From assembly GCA_965656875.1 (NCBI GenBank), contig CBFHMJ010000028.1, positions 124,001 through 188,000 on the forward strand: a DNA stretch of 64,000 nt, in the 5' to 3' direction. Position numbers and translations under genes: made by a program. The notes beneath the pieces are model-generated. The model had not been told where the DNA came from and ran no database searches. It saw only the letters and a list, made by a program, of their open reading frames with translations. The stretch comes from CBFHMJ01 sp965656875. GTDB taxonomy: Bacteria > Pseudomonadota > Gammaproteobacteria > Enterobacterales > Alteromonadaceae. This document shows, piece by piece, positions 57,301 to 63,994 of the stretch (position 1 is its first letter; each line of letters begins with the position of its first letter).

Positions 57301-57397
57301 TACGTAGAAACCGGTAGACAATTTTCTCCGGACGGATGCTGGCTTGATGCTGTAGCAACTCAACCAGAGTCGTGCATGGTTGACTAATGATGCTCAT
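48362..57397 (-). CDS. Hybrid FAAL-ACP-KS-AT-KR-ACP-C with C-terminal aspartyl beta-hydroxylase
   Basis: 3011 residues from the ATG at 57397; the in-frame TTG four codons earlier belongs to the ribosome-binding stretch TTGGAACG. The fatty-acyl-AMP ligase (about 1-560, TSGSTGTPKG near 173) activates a fatty acid for ACP1 (Ser near 625). KS (Cys856), malonyl-type AT (GHSIGE near 1300, HAFH near 1405), KR (TGGTGALG near 1830) and ACP2 (near 2137) add one malonate and reduce it, giving a 3-hydroxyacyl chain. There is no DH or ER. A C domain (about 2200-2630) has Asp-His in place of His-His (D2332, H2333), so the catalytic second His remains. The last 370 residues are a TauD/SyrP-like oxygenase with H2775-x-E2777 and H2969, expected to hydroxylate carrier-bound Asp. 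It is first in the siderophore NRPS operon. Confidence 0.9.
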   Translation of the reverse strand: MSIISQPCTTLVELLQHQASIRPEKIVYRFLRNGEQETASWRYSQLHHQAQLIAGFLQQTGQSGDRVALMLSPGLDYIAAFFGCLYADRIAVPTYPPANRKRDGKKVAALLEDAKPIQILTSGKEHDRLVQTLDGTVWSDTVVNLADIPADAHKQWQQPGVTSDSIAFLQYTSGSTGTPKGVMVSHGNLINNTHHICNETGITTDDTIVSWLPPYHDMGLIGGLLATIYGGMTSVLMEPVAFLQQPFRWLKAISDYKAAATAAPNFAYQLAVDKISDEQLQQLDLSSLNLSLSGAEPVRPQTVNDFTAKFSQAGLKPDAVFPAYGMAEFTLFTSGSRPVINQFDEQALTQHTAKKVTADSQTTAHRSLVSCGPIIPQHQLIIVQPESLAVLADGQVGEIWLQGPSVAQGYWNRPELTEQQFHAVATKDGEPLPGHWLRTGDLGFLDEGNVYVTGRQKDLIILRGRNLYPQDLERVATATHDDLLTDGCAAFSIEQNNEEKLVLVMEVSRHGLKRLNYDDAASLVRQSLSQEFSTTVADIVFIKPATLPRTSSGKIQRSATKIRYQDNDLSIVGQVSQQSSSSESTPTISIPHHTLFPLMAEAISKQLNIPSARIQPDTSFADLGLDSVSAVNLAATLSEKTGEQLDPVALWDYPTPADLCRYLTNDNTTNNRTMPAQSMQKRHVEPIAVVGMGLQVPSAHADDIDDIDAFWAMLNRGDDVIGPLPESRHADFDGLDNARTIPQGGFLKSVDTFDASFFDMSAREAACLDPQQRLLLQVSWRALENAGLSQQDIAARTAGVFVGMSTDDYAPMALNSEQMDSDAGYLGLGTARSVAAGRLAYFLGCKGPALALDTACSSSSYAIHLACQSLSRGESDIALCGGVNLMLSQHGFTALDDLNALSPDYRCKTFSDEANGYVRGEGCGMLVLKPLSQAEKDGDHIYGTIAASVANQDGHSNGLTAPNGSQQRALLQQALSVSGISANEIGYIETHGTGTPLGDPIEVNAIADAFQASNTSREQPILLGALKSQLGHLEAAAGVLAVIKTLLCVQRQHIPANLYNGTPNRHIDWQSKAVQPVAEAQTWPVIQHKPAVAGVSAFGLSGTNVHFTIQAAPTQQPLKQTPAVLPFVALSGKSKAAVLTKAQQLNKRLEQHDYTAAELTALCSATQSQQHFSWRSSLLAKDATSLQAQLNSLSADYIHREPVDKQPLVFMFTGQGSIYAEMGQALYTHSDTFKASIDRAALWVKQQQPDTELTELLFNTANEAELLQPRFAQFSLYVLQVALVDVFKAIQLTPDAVIGHSIGEFAAAYTAGVITAEQGYTLTWHRGLLTESCKAGHMLAVSLNETQTRDTLAKFAKTSANSLDIAAINHPKQTVVAGDIATINNFSDYLTAEGIKNKVLATSHAFHSSLMESMQPAFADITDRQICKAARINWYSTLTGQQLTSAPDTAYWRDHIRHPVRFATALDALLNDLPNATLVELGPHPILTAIAKQQVTSFKQVSVNATLKRNSDDIQQMARTLGQLWQSGFPVDLRQLPQLPRVQRPALPGYPFARKRHWITAKKPQLAAKAPAFDVNMLDSMVDSYDWSDAEKAVLPELMAKLKSQLTAQLGQLTDHQTTEQITSLIQTQQWQPLTLNTRATTADNVVIAWSGTRPTTLLNTFEQAGVNMTSVCISDGTQPLAQSLQAMAQQSVTLIVALQPHEAATYELDTLHQLAAQAISDLQTLFALTGSMSNVDCWLTVDSMTQTNCYQASLQGSARSLIHEFPDHLRGVVDVSLSSPTSVQPFVSLISSAVQHTEFRLTDGAVLGRELAGTDTVVEQAADFTNKHLMITGGTGALGLMLTRYLAEKGASKITLINRRASAFDQLTAPQQRQLNQAMATGCHVQLEKLDINQADQVAEFFNDDTLELDGIFHLAGKSADTQQLADITEEVSLQVLQPKTAGAWLLHHYSQSQPLQWFVCFSSVAALMGYAGQTTYSAANFELDHLAQQRLRQGLPALSINWGPWQGDGMAASTLVDKAMAQLGIQQLIEQDAFDAMSLSMGMKHATVSIIAADWEKAAQRYSSRFTHGLLRGFLPHSDLDTDEHTLSVADQLKAMTTDDRQQAIQQWLIHTTAEALGDTPDESALHEPLNRLGMDSIRALELKHAVQQHTGIDVPVVKFLEGISLLALTEQLTQAMDSEQPATSSALTITPGLAENPAPLSYAQQRLWLVNQWQKPDGLYNIHAAIKVTGQLDTERLQGVVDGLVARHEVLRTRFIEADEGAVQRIDDNQFIPVKVHEITTALDSELAEDKVRQLAHQIFNLETGPLLAVDVIRSTAAADQAIISLTLDHIIADAWSMDVLIRDFIQLYTQPQATPDALDIQYRDYAAWQRETLNDDAIKQLSQFWQPTLSGMKPFEYKTDLPRPARQDLTGRCHRFSLSAEASTKLQQLADQQGVTLFVLLLTLFKLFMHHKTGENDIAIGTDVANREELETRNLIGFFVNLLLLRSQFEQNPSFGDMLHAEKDVVHQALAHQDMPFHKLVELMKTPRDASRNPLIQVLFVLQNAQSETLTLPDLTVEQLDIDEQVCRFDMALFFKQKDGQLQGYWHYAKALYNPDTINQLSQEFCHLIQGVLTNPEQSLEEIRMLDLTKDNQTTDTSNGPATSKRSKKKASFNRFKSKKAAAPVTPTALVEKFPYQEGKAMPLIVKAANKDLDPFGWAEMEREAILADLQKHGAILFRDFPLKDATDFERFSRTICPSLYGEYGDLPKEKKGEKIYHSTPYPIDKSILYHNESSHMNKWPTRQFFFCVQPSPIGGATPIVDCREVYKELDPAIREEFENKHLCYVRNFSRNLDVSWQNFFKTEDKAVVEEKCRKAGIEFQWMPDDGLRTKEIRRAVAIHPESGEKSFFNQIQLHHSAFLAPEVRESLLALMGQEGLPRHVYFGDGSEISDEVAKYTYDLYEKLAVRFDWQKGDLVMVDNMVVAHARDPFQGERKINVALAEMVEQQGTVVPGISLEDSLKDPQAEA

Positions 57398-57754
57398 AAT
57401 ACGTTCCAACGATACTGCCAGACATAACCTGATAACCTGTTGTTTTTGCGCTAGAAAAGGTTTATCAATGCTTGTCTGTACTTTGAATTAACAACAAACC
57501 GACGTCTCGATTAGCGGAATTCAGAAAAGGGGAATCCGCTGCTGACGAGAAGTCGGCAGTAACTCACGGTTGGTTTTGATTTTGGACACGGAGTCCCAGG
57601 ATTGGTGTTAGCACTTAAACTGAGGTATCTGACGCGCTGTTTATCAGCGTTTATTATTGTTTTTAGTCAGATCAGCTGTCGTGTGAAGACCTGATACCTG
57701 TTTTTTGACTGGCTACATTCCCGTAGCCAGTCGGGTTATATCTATGAACCGGAT
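57398..57754. other. Gap between TonB receptor and first NRPS gene, with hairpin
   Basis: No gene is seen in these 357 bases. GACTGGCTAC 57707-57716 pairs perfectly with GTAGCCAGTC 57723-57732 just after the receptor stop. On the minus strand it is followed by six A rather than T, so it is not a standard terminator. A small CGCTG/CAGCG stem-loop lies near 57636-57650. I found no convincing Fur box here, so NRPS transcription may partly read through from the receptor promoter. Confidence 0.5.
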
Positions 57755-60106
57755 TTACAACGAGATATCGACAGAAAGTTTGCCGACGGTGCCGTAGCCC
57801 GGGAAGATTGAATAAGAGTGGAAAGCTCCTTGATACCAGCGCTTGTCAGTCAGGTTATCGATTTGCAGTTTTAATTTAACTGTCTCGTTGAATCGATAGC
57901 TGATGGTGGTGTCGAGCAAGGTGTATGCTGGTAATTCATAACTGTTAGCATCATCGCCAGGGCGAGCGCCAACATGGTTTGCACCAATGGCGATGGTCAG
58001 GCCATCTTGTCCATATTCGTTCATTTCCCATTGCAACCACAGACCGCCGCTTTGTTCTGGTGTACCGCGTTCGGTTTTACCGATGTTCTGAGGTCGGGTT
58101 GGATCTTCGGTGACTTCTGCGTTGAAGTCTGAATAGTTGGCACTGATAACCCAGTGTGGTGTTAGTCGACCTAACGCACTGACTTCCCAACCTTTACTGG
58201 TAACTTCGCCTTGCTGGCGAGAGAACAACGGGTTCTCAGCATCCAGTGTGAGCAGGTTGGTTTTTTGAATATCAAACCATGCCAGATTAACGGTCAAATC
58301 AGACGTAACATCCCATTTTGCGCCAACTTCTTTTGCTTTGGATTTCAGCGGATCAAACGGTCTGCCTTGTGCGTCAACGCCTAACTGGATATCAAACTGC
58401 TGACCCCAACTGGCATAAAACGCCATGTTGTCGGTTGGTGTGTAGATCAAACCAGCGCGAGACGTGATTTCATCATCCGATTCGTCCTGAAGTGTATCCA
58501 CGTAAGCCATCGGATTGACCTGACCATTAGGTGCATACAGGAAACCGCCAAATGCAAAGTTAGTGTTTAGCGTGTGTTGATTCTGCTCATAATCGAAGTC
58601 GTCATAACGCGCACCAACCACCAGTTGCCATTGGTCGTTAAAGCGAATTTGGTCCTGGAAGTACAGACCAAGTGATTCGATGTTAGTATCACCGTCACTC
58701 AGAATAACGCTGTCAGTCATTTCATGACGAGCGCCCAGCGGTGTGCCCAGAGCCAGCGCGGTTGGCAGGTTAATCGCTTTATGATCGGTTGGGTTGAATG
58801 GGTCAACCTGTGACACCATAGCATACGGTGATAACGCGGTATCGACCGTTCCAAGGCCCATGTACAACGCCTGATTCAGGAAAACATGTGATGTGCGCTC
58901 AGTGTCACGTTCATTGTAGTTAATCCCGAACAGTAAAGAGTGATCCATGCCTGCCAGTTCGATATCACCCGCCAGGTTAATATCCAGATTTAACTCATCT
59001 TTCTCGTCGTCCGCTGTGGTGTAAGTGCGATAAACGCGAGGATTCTGGTCCATCCATAATGCCGGATTGTTCAGCGCTGTTTGCAGACCTTCCGTTAATG
59101 GATTGAACAGGGCATCATCCGTTTCATCACGACCAAAGCGGAATTTGGTATTCAGGAACCAGTCAGGTGTGACAAACCATTCATGAGTGATCTGGAAGGT
59201 TTTGATTTCTGTATCGACCTTGGTGTCAGCACTAATAAAACGCTCTTTTGGCAGCGCGTCCAGCTCACCGTTGATGCGGGCGACACCAAAATCACGAGTC
59301 TGATCGAAGTCATTGTATTCGGCTTCGATAGTGATTTTTTGCATGTCTGAAATGCGGTAGCTTACGACCGGAGCGATAAAAATACGCTCACGTTCTACTT
59401 CATCACGAAAGCTTTCTTCATCGTTTAACTGCATGTTCAGACGATAGGTTAACTTACCATCCATCAATGGTGTGCCGTTGGCATCAACATTGAACTGATA
59501 GAAGTCATCGCTACCGTAGACCAGTGATGTATTAAGGAAGGCGTCTTGTTTAGGTTTTTTAGTGATGAGATTGATTAAACCGCCAGGCTCGCCACGGCCG
59601 TATAAGGCTGAGCTGATACCTTTGATGATCTCGATTTTTTCAATATTGGCTAATGGCTGGAAAGCAAAACCCTGGCTGACATCGCGCAGGCCATTTTTAA
59701 GAATACCGCCGCTGTTTTCATTCAGGCGGAAACCACGAATATTTGTGTGGCCTAATGGGTCAACCGCGTTGACTGAGGCAGAGTTACGATAAATCTGCTG
59801 CATGTCTAATGCAAACTGGCCCTGGATAAGTTGTTGATTAATCACATCAACAGGCTGTGGAATATCCAGATTTGCGGTTAACGTTTTGGTTGCTGAGTCA
59901 GCGAAATCATTTCTGTACTGACCTGATTCGATTTTACCGACTACGGTGATGACTTCTACTTCTTCTTCACCCTGGCTATTTGTGTTTTCTTGTTGCGCAG
60001 CTACTGCCGAAACAGGGGCAATAGAAAGCAGGCCTAAAGCAAGCATGATGGCGCTGGATACTTTAGAAAAGCCTGTAACAAGGGCTGCATCACCCGGTTT
60101 AATCAT
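57755..60106 (-). CDS. TonB-dependent siderophore receptor
   Basis: 783 residues from the ATG at 60106. An in-frame start 11 codons upstream would lie within the Fur box and is rejected. A signal peptide ends near 38, a TonB-box-like VEVITVVG follows near 50, then the plug domain (about 60-190, with NIRGF, GLINLITKKP) and a 22-strand-type barrel ending in VGKLSVDISL. There is no N-terminal signalling (STN) domain, so it does not run its own sigma/anti-sigma relay. This family imports ferric siderophores through the outer membrane. It sits directly upstream of the NRPS genes in the same direction, so the lipopeptide made here is the likely ligand. Confidence 0.9.
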   Translation of the reverse strand: MIKPGDAALVTGFSKVSSAIMLALGLLSIAPVSAVAAQQENTNSQGEEEVEVITVVGKIESGQYRNDFADSATKTLTANLDIPQPVDVINQQLIQGQFALDMQQIYRNSASVNAVDPLGHTNIRGFRLNENSGGILKNGLRDVSQGFAFQPLANIEKIEIIKGISSALYGRGEPGGLINLITKKPKQDAFLNTSLVYGSDDFYQFNVDANGTPLMDGKLTYRLNMQLNDEESFRDEVERERIFIAPVVSYRISDMQKITIEAEYNDFDQTRDFGVARINGELDALPKERFISADTKVDTEIKTFQITHEWFVTPDWFLNTKFRFGRDETDDALFNPLTEGLQTALNNPALWMDQNPRVYRTYTTADDEKDELNLDINLAGDIELAGMDHSLLFGINYNERDTERTSHVFLNQALYMGLGTVDTALSPYAMVSQVDPFNPTDHKAINLPTALALGTPLGARHEMTDSVILSDGDTNIESLGLYFQDQIRFNDQWQLVVGARYDDFDYEQNQHTLNTNFAFGGFLYAPNGQVNPMAYVDTLQDESDDEITSRAGLIYTPTDNMAFYASWGQQFDIQLGVDAQGRPFDPLKSKAKEVGAKWDVTSDLTVNLAWFDIQKTNLLTLDAENPLFSRQQGEVTSKGWEVSALGRLTPHWVISANYSDFNAEVTEDPTRPQNIGKTERGTPEQSGGLWLQWEMNEYGQDGLTIAIGANHVGARPGDDANSYELPAYTLLDTTISYRFNETVKLKLQIDNLTDKRWYQGAFHSYSIFPGYGTVGKLSVDISL

Positions 60107-60137
60107 TATTTTTCTCGTGTAGTAGAAATATGTGCGC

Positions 60138-60158
60138 AAATGATAATGATTGTCATTT
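60138..60158 (-). promoter_or_regulatory. Fur box before the TonB receptor
   Basis: The core ATGATAATGATTGTCAT matches its own reverse complement at 14 of 17 positions and resembles the GATAATGATAATCATTATC Fur consensus. It ends 32 bases before the receptor ATG, where Fur binding would block transcription when iron is plentiful. Confidence 0.8.
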
Positions 60159-60767
60159 GGCTTTTCAACCTGTGTGTTAAATATTTATTGAAATGTTTGT
60201 GACAATAGCGCAAAAAATGCACTTTTAGCCCTGATAAAAGAAGGTTTATTAAGAAAAAGTTTACATTATATAAATATTAACTACTTTATATAGGGACAAA
60301 GAAAAGGCGTAAGAACAACATGGATATTGATGGAATTCAATTCTTTGAGTTTTTCAGGTTAACGCTTAACAAATTGTTAATTATTAAACATATTACCGGA
60401 TAATATGGATAGATTCATAATACGTGTCAGGACTGCGTTAATGTAAAAATATATATTAAAAACAGTGATATACAAAGGTTTTGTCGAATGTGGTAACAGA
60501 TGGCTTAACGTGTCTATAATTAAATGGGTATGCCAGTGAACGTTGGTTGGTTCTGTTATAAAAACAAATAGTAGCCGACGCATGGTGCATTAATCTAAAT
60601 TCATGAGGGCAGGGAATGAATGAACTGGTGAAAAAGAGTGAATATTTGTGTTGTTAAAAAACCACTATCACAACCGCTGGATGATGCATAGAAATAAAAA
60701 ACGCTAATTAATTTAATTTGTACATGATCAGGGCCGTTGAACTATGCTGAAAAACAGCTAGAATACA

Positions 60768-60786
60768 AATAAGAATGATTATTATT
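60768..60786 (+). promoter_or_regulatory. Fur box before the iron-release cassette
   Basis: AATAAGAATGATTATTATT is palindromic at 16 of 19 positions and fits the Fur pattern. It lies about 20 bases before the start of the first small membrane-protein gene, which supports iron-repressed expression of the plus-strand cassette. Confidence 0.7.
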
Positions 60787-60807
60787 AAAGCGTTAACAGG
60801 GTGAGTG

Positions 60808-61125
60808 ATGTCGGGGCTACTATTTATCTGTCTTGCTGGATATGTCACATATTTAGCAAATCCTAATCAAATCGTTATGTTACAACCACTTTCAGGCAAA
60901 AAAGCCTGGGTTTCTGCGTTATCGCTGCTTATTTCTGGTATTGCTATTTTGGCTGCAACACAACCAATTGTTGTAACCTTGTTAATGAGCGTGCTTGCTT
61001 TCAGTATGTCATTGATTATTGCGCCACTGCTTTCAACTGCCTTACAAAAGCAGTTTCATCTCAAACGCCCATCCGTACAACCACTTCGAGAAAGTCTGAA
61101 CCGGAAAACACCGCATGCTGGTTAA
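60808..61125 (+). CDS. Small membrane protein of iron-uptake cassette (DUF3325-like)
   Basis: 105 residues from the ATG at 60808; a GTG immediately before it is an alternative start. Two or three membrane segments lie near 2-16, 32-50 and 53-75, with a basic cytoplasmic tail. Position (first of a three-gene set ending in a PepSY protein, behind a Fur box) and hydrophobic pattern fit the DUF3325 proteins that accompany PepSY ferrisiderophore reductases. The family call is tentative because the sequence has few fixed motifs. It overlaps the next gene by 11 bases. Confidence 0.6.
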   Translation: MSGLLFICLAGYVTYLANPNQIVMLQPLSGKKAWVSALSLLISGIAILAATQPIVVTLLMSVLAFSMSLIIAPLLSTALQKQFHLKRPSVQPLRESLNRKTPHAG

Positions 61126-61366
61126 AACCCTGACCGGACTGATTGGCGGGTTTATTATTTCGTTACTGACCAGTTTAATACTGGTCTCTGTCTTACCTGG
61201 TTCAGCCGACAATCGTTTATTTATAGCCGTTATCACTTCATTCAGTTGTTGGATCGCGGTTATTTTTTATGGCTATCTTAGTGAAAAACAAACGCAAACG
61301 TTGCTTCGCCTTACGCTGATTATTCTTGCGCTTGCTGCTATAACCTTCGCTGTATCAAGGGGTTAA
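61115..61366 (+). CDS. Small membrane protein of iron-uptake cassette (DUF3649-like)
   Basis: 83 residues with three hydrophobic segments (about 7-27, 35-53 and 62-79) separated by short polar turns; the GGFIISLLTSLILVSVLP start resembles DUF3649 iron-uptake proteins. Its start overlaps the previous gene by 11 bases and its stop is ten bases before the PepSY gene, so the three are one operon. It probably forms an inner-membrane complex with the PepSY protein. The family call rests on context and topology. Confidence 0.6.
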   Translation: MLVKTLTGLIGGFIISLLTSLILVSVLPGSADNRLFIAVITSFSCWIAVIFYGYLSEKQTQTLLRLTLIILALAAITFAVSRG

Positions 61367-61376
61367 CTGATACTTT

Positions 61377-62912
61377 ATGACAACAAGAAAATCAGCGGCA
61401 AAGAAACCGTTACGTCTGTTAACCGAAGCCCATAATAAAATTGGCCTGGTGATCGCCGGGTTGTTATTTGTCATTTTCTTCACCGGTGCAATTAGTCTGT
61501 TCCGGGCAGAACTCACAAACTGGCAGTTTTTGAATAAGCCTGTCAGTGAATCTCAATTACAGCTAACCACGGCTGATGTGGTTAACGTTGTTCGAGATTA
61601 CGCAGAGCTGACGCCAGGTAAACCACTAACAGTCAGAAGCCCGGGCCTGTTTAATCAATATTACGTCGCCGATATTCACACCGAGCAGTCTCCGCAACAA
61701 CGCACCCTGATTATTCATCCCTACAGTGGTGATGTGCTTTCAACTTCTGACAAACAGGGTTACGGCGACTTTGTTTTTCGTTTGCATCATGATTTGTTAT
61801 TACCCGGTGGAAAGTATCTGGTTGGTCTGATTGGCTTGCTGGCGCTGTTTTTACTGGTGTCTGGATTGATTATTCACTGGGAAAAGTTGAAAGATCAGTT
61901 CTTCCGCTTTCGCCCGGATAAAACCAAAGATAAATGGTTGGATTTACATAAGTTAGTCGGCGTGGCGTCACTACCATTCTCGGTGTTATTAACCTTCACT
62001 GGCGTGGTGTTTAATTTAATCCTGGTCTATCAGGCTGCATTTTTATTTATCGTTTATAAAGGTGATCAAGCTGCGCTGGTTAATGATGCCGGTTATTACC
62101 ACGAAGCCCGATTGCAGGAAACACAGCAACGTAAAACCAGTGAACAACGGTTGAACGAACTGCAAATCAAGGCTGCATTGCAAAGCGATTTATCACCGAT
62201 GTTTATGCGTGTGAATAACATGGACGATAGTCGAACATCCGTTCGTTATCAGCTATTTGGCTCCGGTTTCGACAGTAGCCAGAATGTGGTTTATGGCGTT
62301 GAGTCAGGTCAGTTGTTGTATAAAAACAACCCTGAAAACCCCAACGTATTCGCCTACGGTATGGAAGTATTAAAGCATTTACATGTGGCCGATTATGCAG
62401 ATTACAGCCTGAAATGGTTGTATTTTGCCTTAACGGCGTTCGGTAGTGTCATGATGGCAGGTGGCAGCCTGTTATGGCTGAATAAGCAGGAAAAACGCAC
62501 GAACCTGTCGCCAACTGGATTAAAACTGGCCCGTTCGTCGATGTTTATGTTAATGCCAGCAGCAGTTTGTGCATTGTCAGTTGGCGTGTTACTGGCTCAG
62601 TTAAGCGCAGCAGGCCTTACAGCGTTAAGCATGGCGCAAACAGCCAGCTTTTTGTTGATGATGATAACCGGCGGCCTCTTATCGTTTGTCATGACCAATC
62701 AACGTCTGTTGGTCGCCAGTAGCTTGTTTATTGCCGGATTCGCCTTACTGACTGCCGCGTTTATTGCCATCGTCGATGCGAATCCGTGGCACGGCGTAAC
62801 CAGTGCAATAGGTTTACTGGGGAGCTGTTTTGTTCTGGCAGGCTGGAAATGCTGGCCGGTAAGTGATAGCTCAACAGCAGATTCAATGGGAACAGTCGTA
62901 GAAAAGGGCTGA
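61377..62912 (+). CDS. PepSY-associated membrane protein, probable ferrisiderophore reductase
   Basis: 511 residues. A first membrane helix near 23-44 ends in GAISLFRAEL, and a large periplasmic loop with PepSY-type sequence follows. Membrane helices near 145-167 (GLIGLLALFLLVSGLIIHWEK) and 195-222 (DLHKLVGVASLPFSVLLTFTG) carry histidines that may hold haem, and the C-terminal third adds several more helices. Such proteins, for example FpvG in pseudomonads, reduce iron at the inner membrane so that it leaves the siderophore. The Fur box and the neighbouring siderophore genes agree with this. It lies ten bases after the preceding gene. Confidence 0.8.
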   Translation: MTTRKSAAKKPLRLLTEAHNKIGLVIAGLLFVIFFTGAISLFRAELTNWQFLNKPVSESQLQLTTADVVNVVRDYAELTPGKPLTVRSPGLFNQYYVADIHTEQSPQQRTLIIHPYSGDVLSTSDKQGYGDFVFRLHHDLLLPGGKYLVGLIGLLALFLLVSGLIIHWEKLKDQFFRFRPDKTKDKWLDLHKLVGVASLPFSVLLTFTGVVFNLILVYQAAFLFIVYKGDQAALVNDAGYYHEARLQETQQRKTSEQRLNELQIKAALQSDLSPMFMRVNNMDDSRTSVRYQLFGSGFDSSQNVVYGVESGQLLYKNNPENPNVFAYGMEVLKHLHVADYADYSLKWLYFALTAFGSVMMAGGSLLWLNKQEKRTNLSPTGLKLARSSMFMLMPAAVCALSVGVLLAQLSAAGLTALSMAQTASFLLMMITGGLLSFVMTNQRLLVASSLFIAGFALLTAAFIAIVDANPWHGVTSAIGLLGSCFVLAGWKCWPVSDSSTADSMGTVVEKG

Positions 62913-62924
62913 ATCATTCAGCCC
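62901..62924 (-). terminator. Terminator of the NLP gene overlapping the PepSY stop
   Basis: GGGCTGAAT 62906-62914 and ATTCAGCCC 62916-62924 form a near-perfect palindrome. On the minus strand it is followed by TTTTC, fitting a Rho-independent terminator for the gene ending at 62990. The PepSY stop codon lies inside the stem, so the two convergent genes are packed tightly. Confidence 0.55.
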
Positions 62925-62989
62925 CAGATTGTCAGTAAACTATTGCGCTCAAAATAACGGCGCTCAATAACCTTTCAACATCCTAATTC

Positions 62990-63778
62990 TCAATAGCCCG
63001 CAGTTGCGCCGGTATCTGCACTGGAGAATGTCGGGAAGCCAGCAGGCTTAAAATTATTGATATTATTCAGAAAGTTACTGTCTTTAACCGGAAGATTTCC
63101 GCTGCCATAGTCAAAGCTCGTCAATTTATCACGCATTTGTTGGTTCGACAGTCCATCACCGTACATTTCCCACCAACTGGTGATTGCGGGTGTTACCCAG
63201 TAGCCATAAGGATTTTCGGCGGCCTCGACACTTTTAGCAAAACGGAAAGCATGGGTCAGAATGCCGTCTTTGTGGTAAACAATCTTTAAATGGCCGTTTT
63301 CAAAAGGAAGTTCACTGGCCGATTTGGTAAATGAATCGCCGTGAGCGCTGTAGCTACCGTGAGTCACCGTACCGTCGATTGTCCAGACCGTTGCATGTTC
63401 CCAGTCATGACGATGACCACCGCCGAACCAGCTTACCTGGTCTTTCTCAAAATACAGTGAGTAGATATGAGCGCAATATTCTTTGCCGTTGTGAGTTTTA
63501 CAGGCAGCACGGTGAACGGTATTCGATGTTTCAAGGAAATTGCCTGAACGACAACCCGCAGTAATACTGCTGAAGCTCGCTTTTAACCCACCGTTTTTTT
63601 GACCGCTGCGGCTAATGCCTGCACTCGGTAAACACCCATCACCATCAAAATCAAAGACAGGGGCGATATTGGCAACCTGTGCGGAAGGAATCGCTGCATC
63701 CAGTGCTGCAAAATCATCAGCATATAAAGGAAGAGCTGCAGTAAGGCTAACAAGGGTCGTGAATAGTTTTATTCTCAT
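62990..63778 (-). CDS. Secreted Nep1-like (NPP1) necrosis-inducing protein
   Basis: 262 residues from the ATG at 63778, which starts a clean signal peptide (MRIKLF..., cleavage after ALPLYA, residue 20) and has AGGT upstream; a start 19 codons earlier would hide it. The central GHRHDWE heptapeptide (121-127), the hallmark of Nep1-like proteins, is intact, as are the preceding acidic and cysteine positions (C93, C102). Members of this family bind glycosylinositol phosphorylceramides and damage membranes of dicot plant cells, and bacterial members occur in plant-associated and some marine species. It converges on the PepSY gene and has its own upstream region, so it is probably an independent unit. 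Confidence 0.9.
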   Translation of the reverse strand: MRIKLFTTLVSLTAALPLYADDFAALDAAIPSAQVANIAPVFDFDGDGCLPSAGISRSGQKNGGLKASFSSITAGCRSGNFLETSNTVHRAACKTHNGKEYCAHIYSLYFEKDQVSWFGGGHRHDWEHATVWTIDGTVTHGSYSAHGDSFTKSASELPFENGHLKIVYHKDGILTHAFRFAKSVEAAENPYGYWVTPAITSWWEMYGDGLSNQQMRDKLTSFDYGSGNLPVKDSNFLNNINNFKPAGFPTFSSADTGATAGY

Positions 63779-63966
63779 TATTTTTACCTGTGAATGTTTT
63801 ACCGAATGGAAACTTAGGATGCAGTCGTGCATCACGGCGTGGAAAACTAACAGGGAATTATGACGCTTTTCTGAGTTAATAAAAATTTAATGAAGTGATA
63901 AATAATCGATGATGTTGTTGCGTTGAGCCGAAAGGTAAAGACAGGTCACTAAAGAAGAAATGAACA

Positions 63967-63994
63967 CTCACCCTGACAAATTACTCAGGGTGAG
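63967..63994. terminator. Hairpin at the right edge, possible terminator
   Basis: CTCACCCTGA 63967-63976 pairs perfectly with TCAGGGTGAG 63985-63994 around an eight-base loop. On the minus strand a T-rich stretch (TGTTCATTTCTTC) follows, so it could end a gene that runs in from the right of the window. Confidence 0.45.

Larger units (their letters stand above)
60107..60804. other. AT-rich divergent control region
   Basis: About 700 bases separate the receptor (minus) from the iron-release cassette (plus). No convincing gene was found; a 68-codon reading frame in the middle has no ribosome-binding site or recognisable content. The two ends carry Fur-like boxes. The centre is very AT-rich, with several TTAAC/GTTAAT-type short palindromes. 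Confidence 0.6.

Noticed and set aside
24724..57387. Many open frames of 60-195 codons on the plus strand opposite the NRPS and PKS genes.
   Set aside because: They are opposite-strand or off-frame readings of strongly coding DNA, with low-complexity Arg/Ser/Cys-rich products and no ribosome-binding sites.
57707..57732. Rho-independent terminator after the receptor gene.
   Set aside because: The stem is strong, but on the minus strand it is followed by A residues, not T, so it is listed only as a hairpin.
60377..60583. 68-codon reading frame in the divergent control region.
   Set aside because: No ribosome-binding site, no recognisable content, and composition like the surrounding noncoding DNA.
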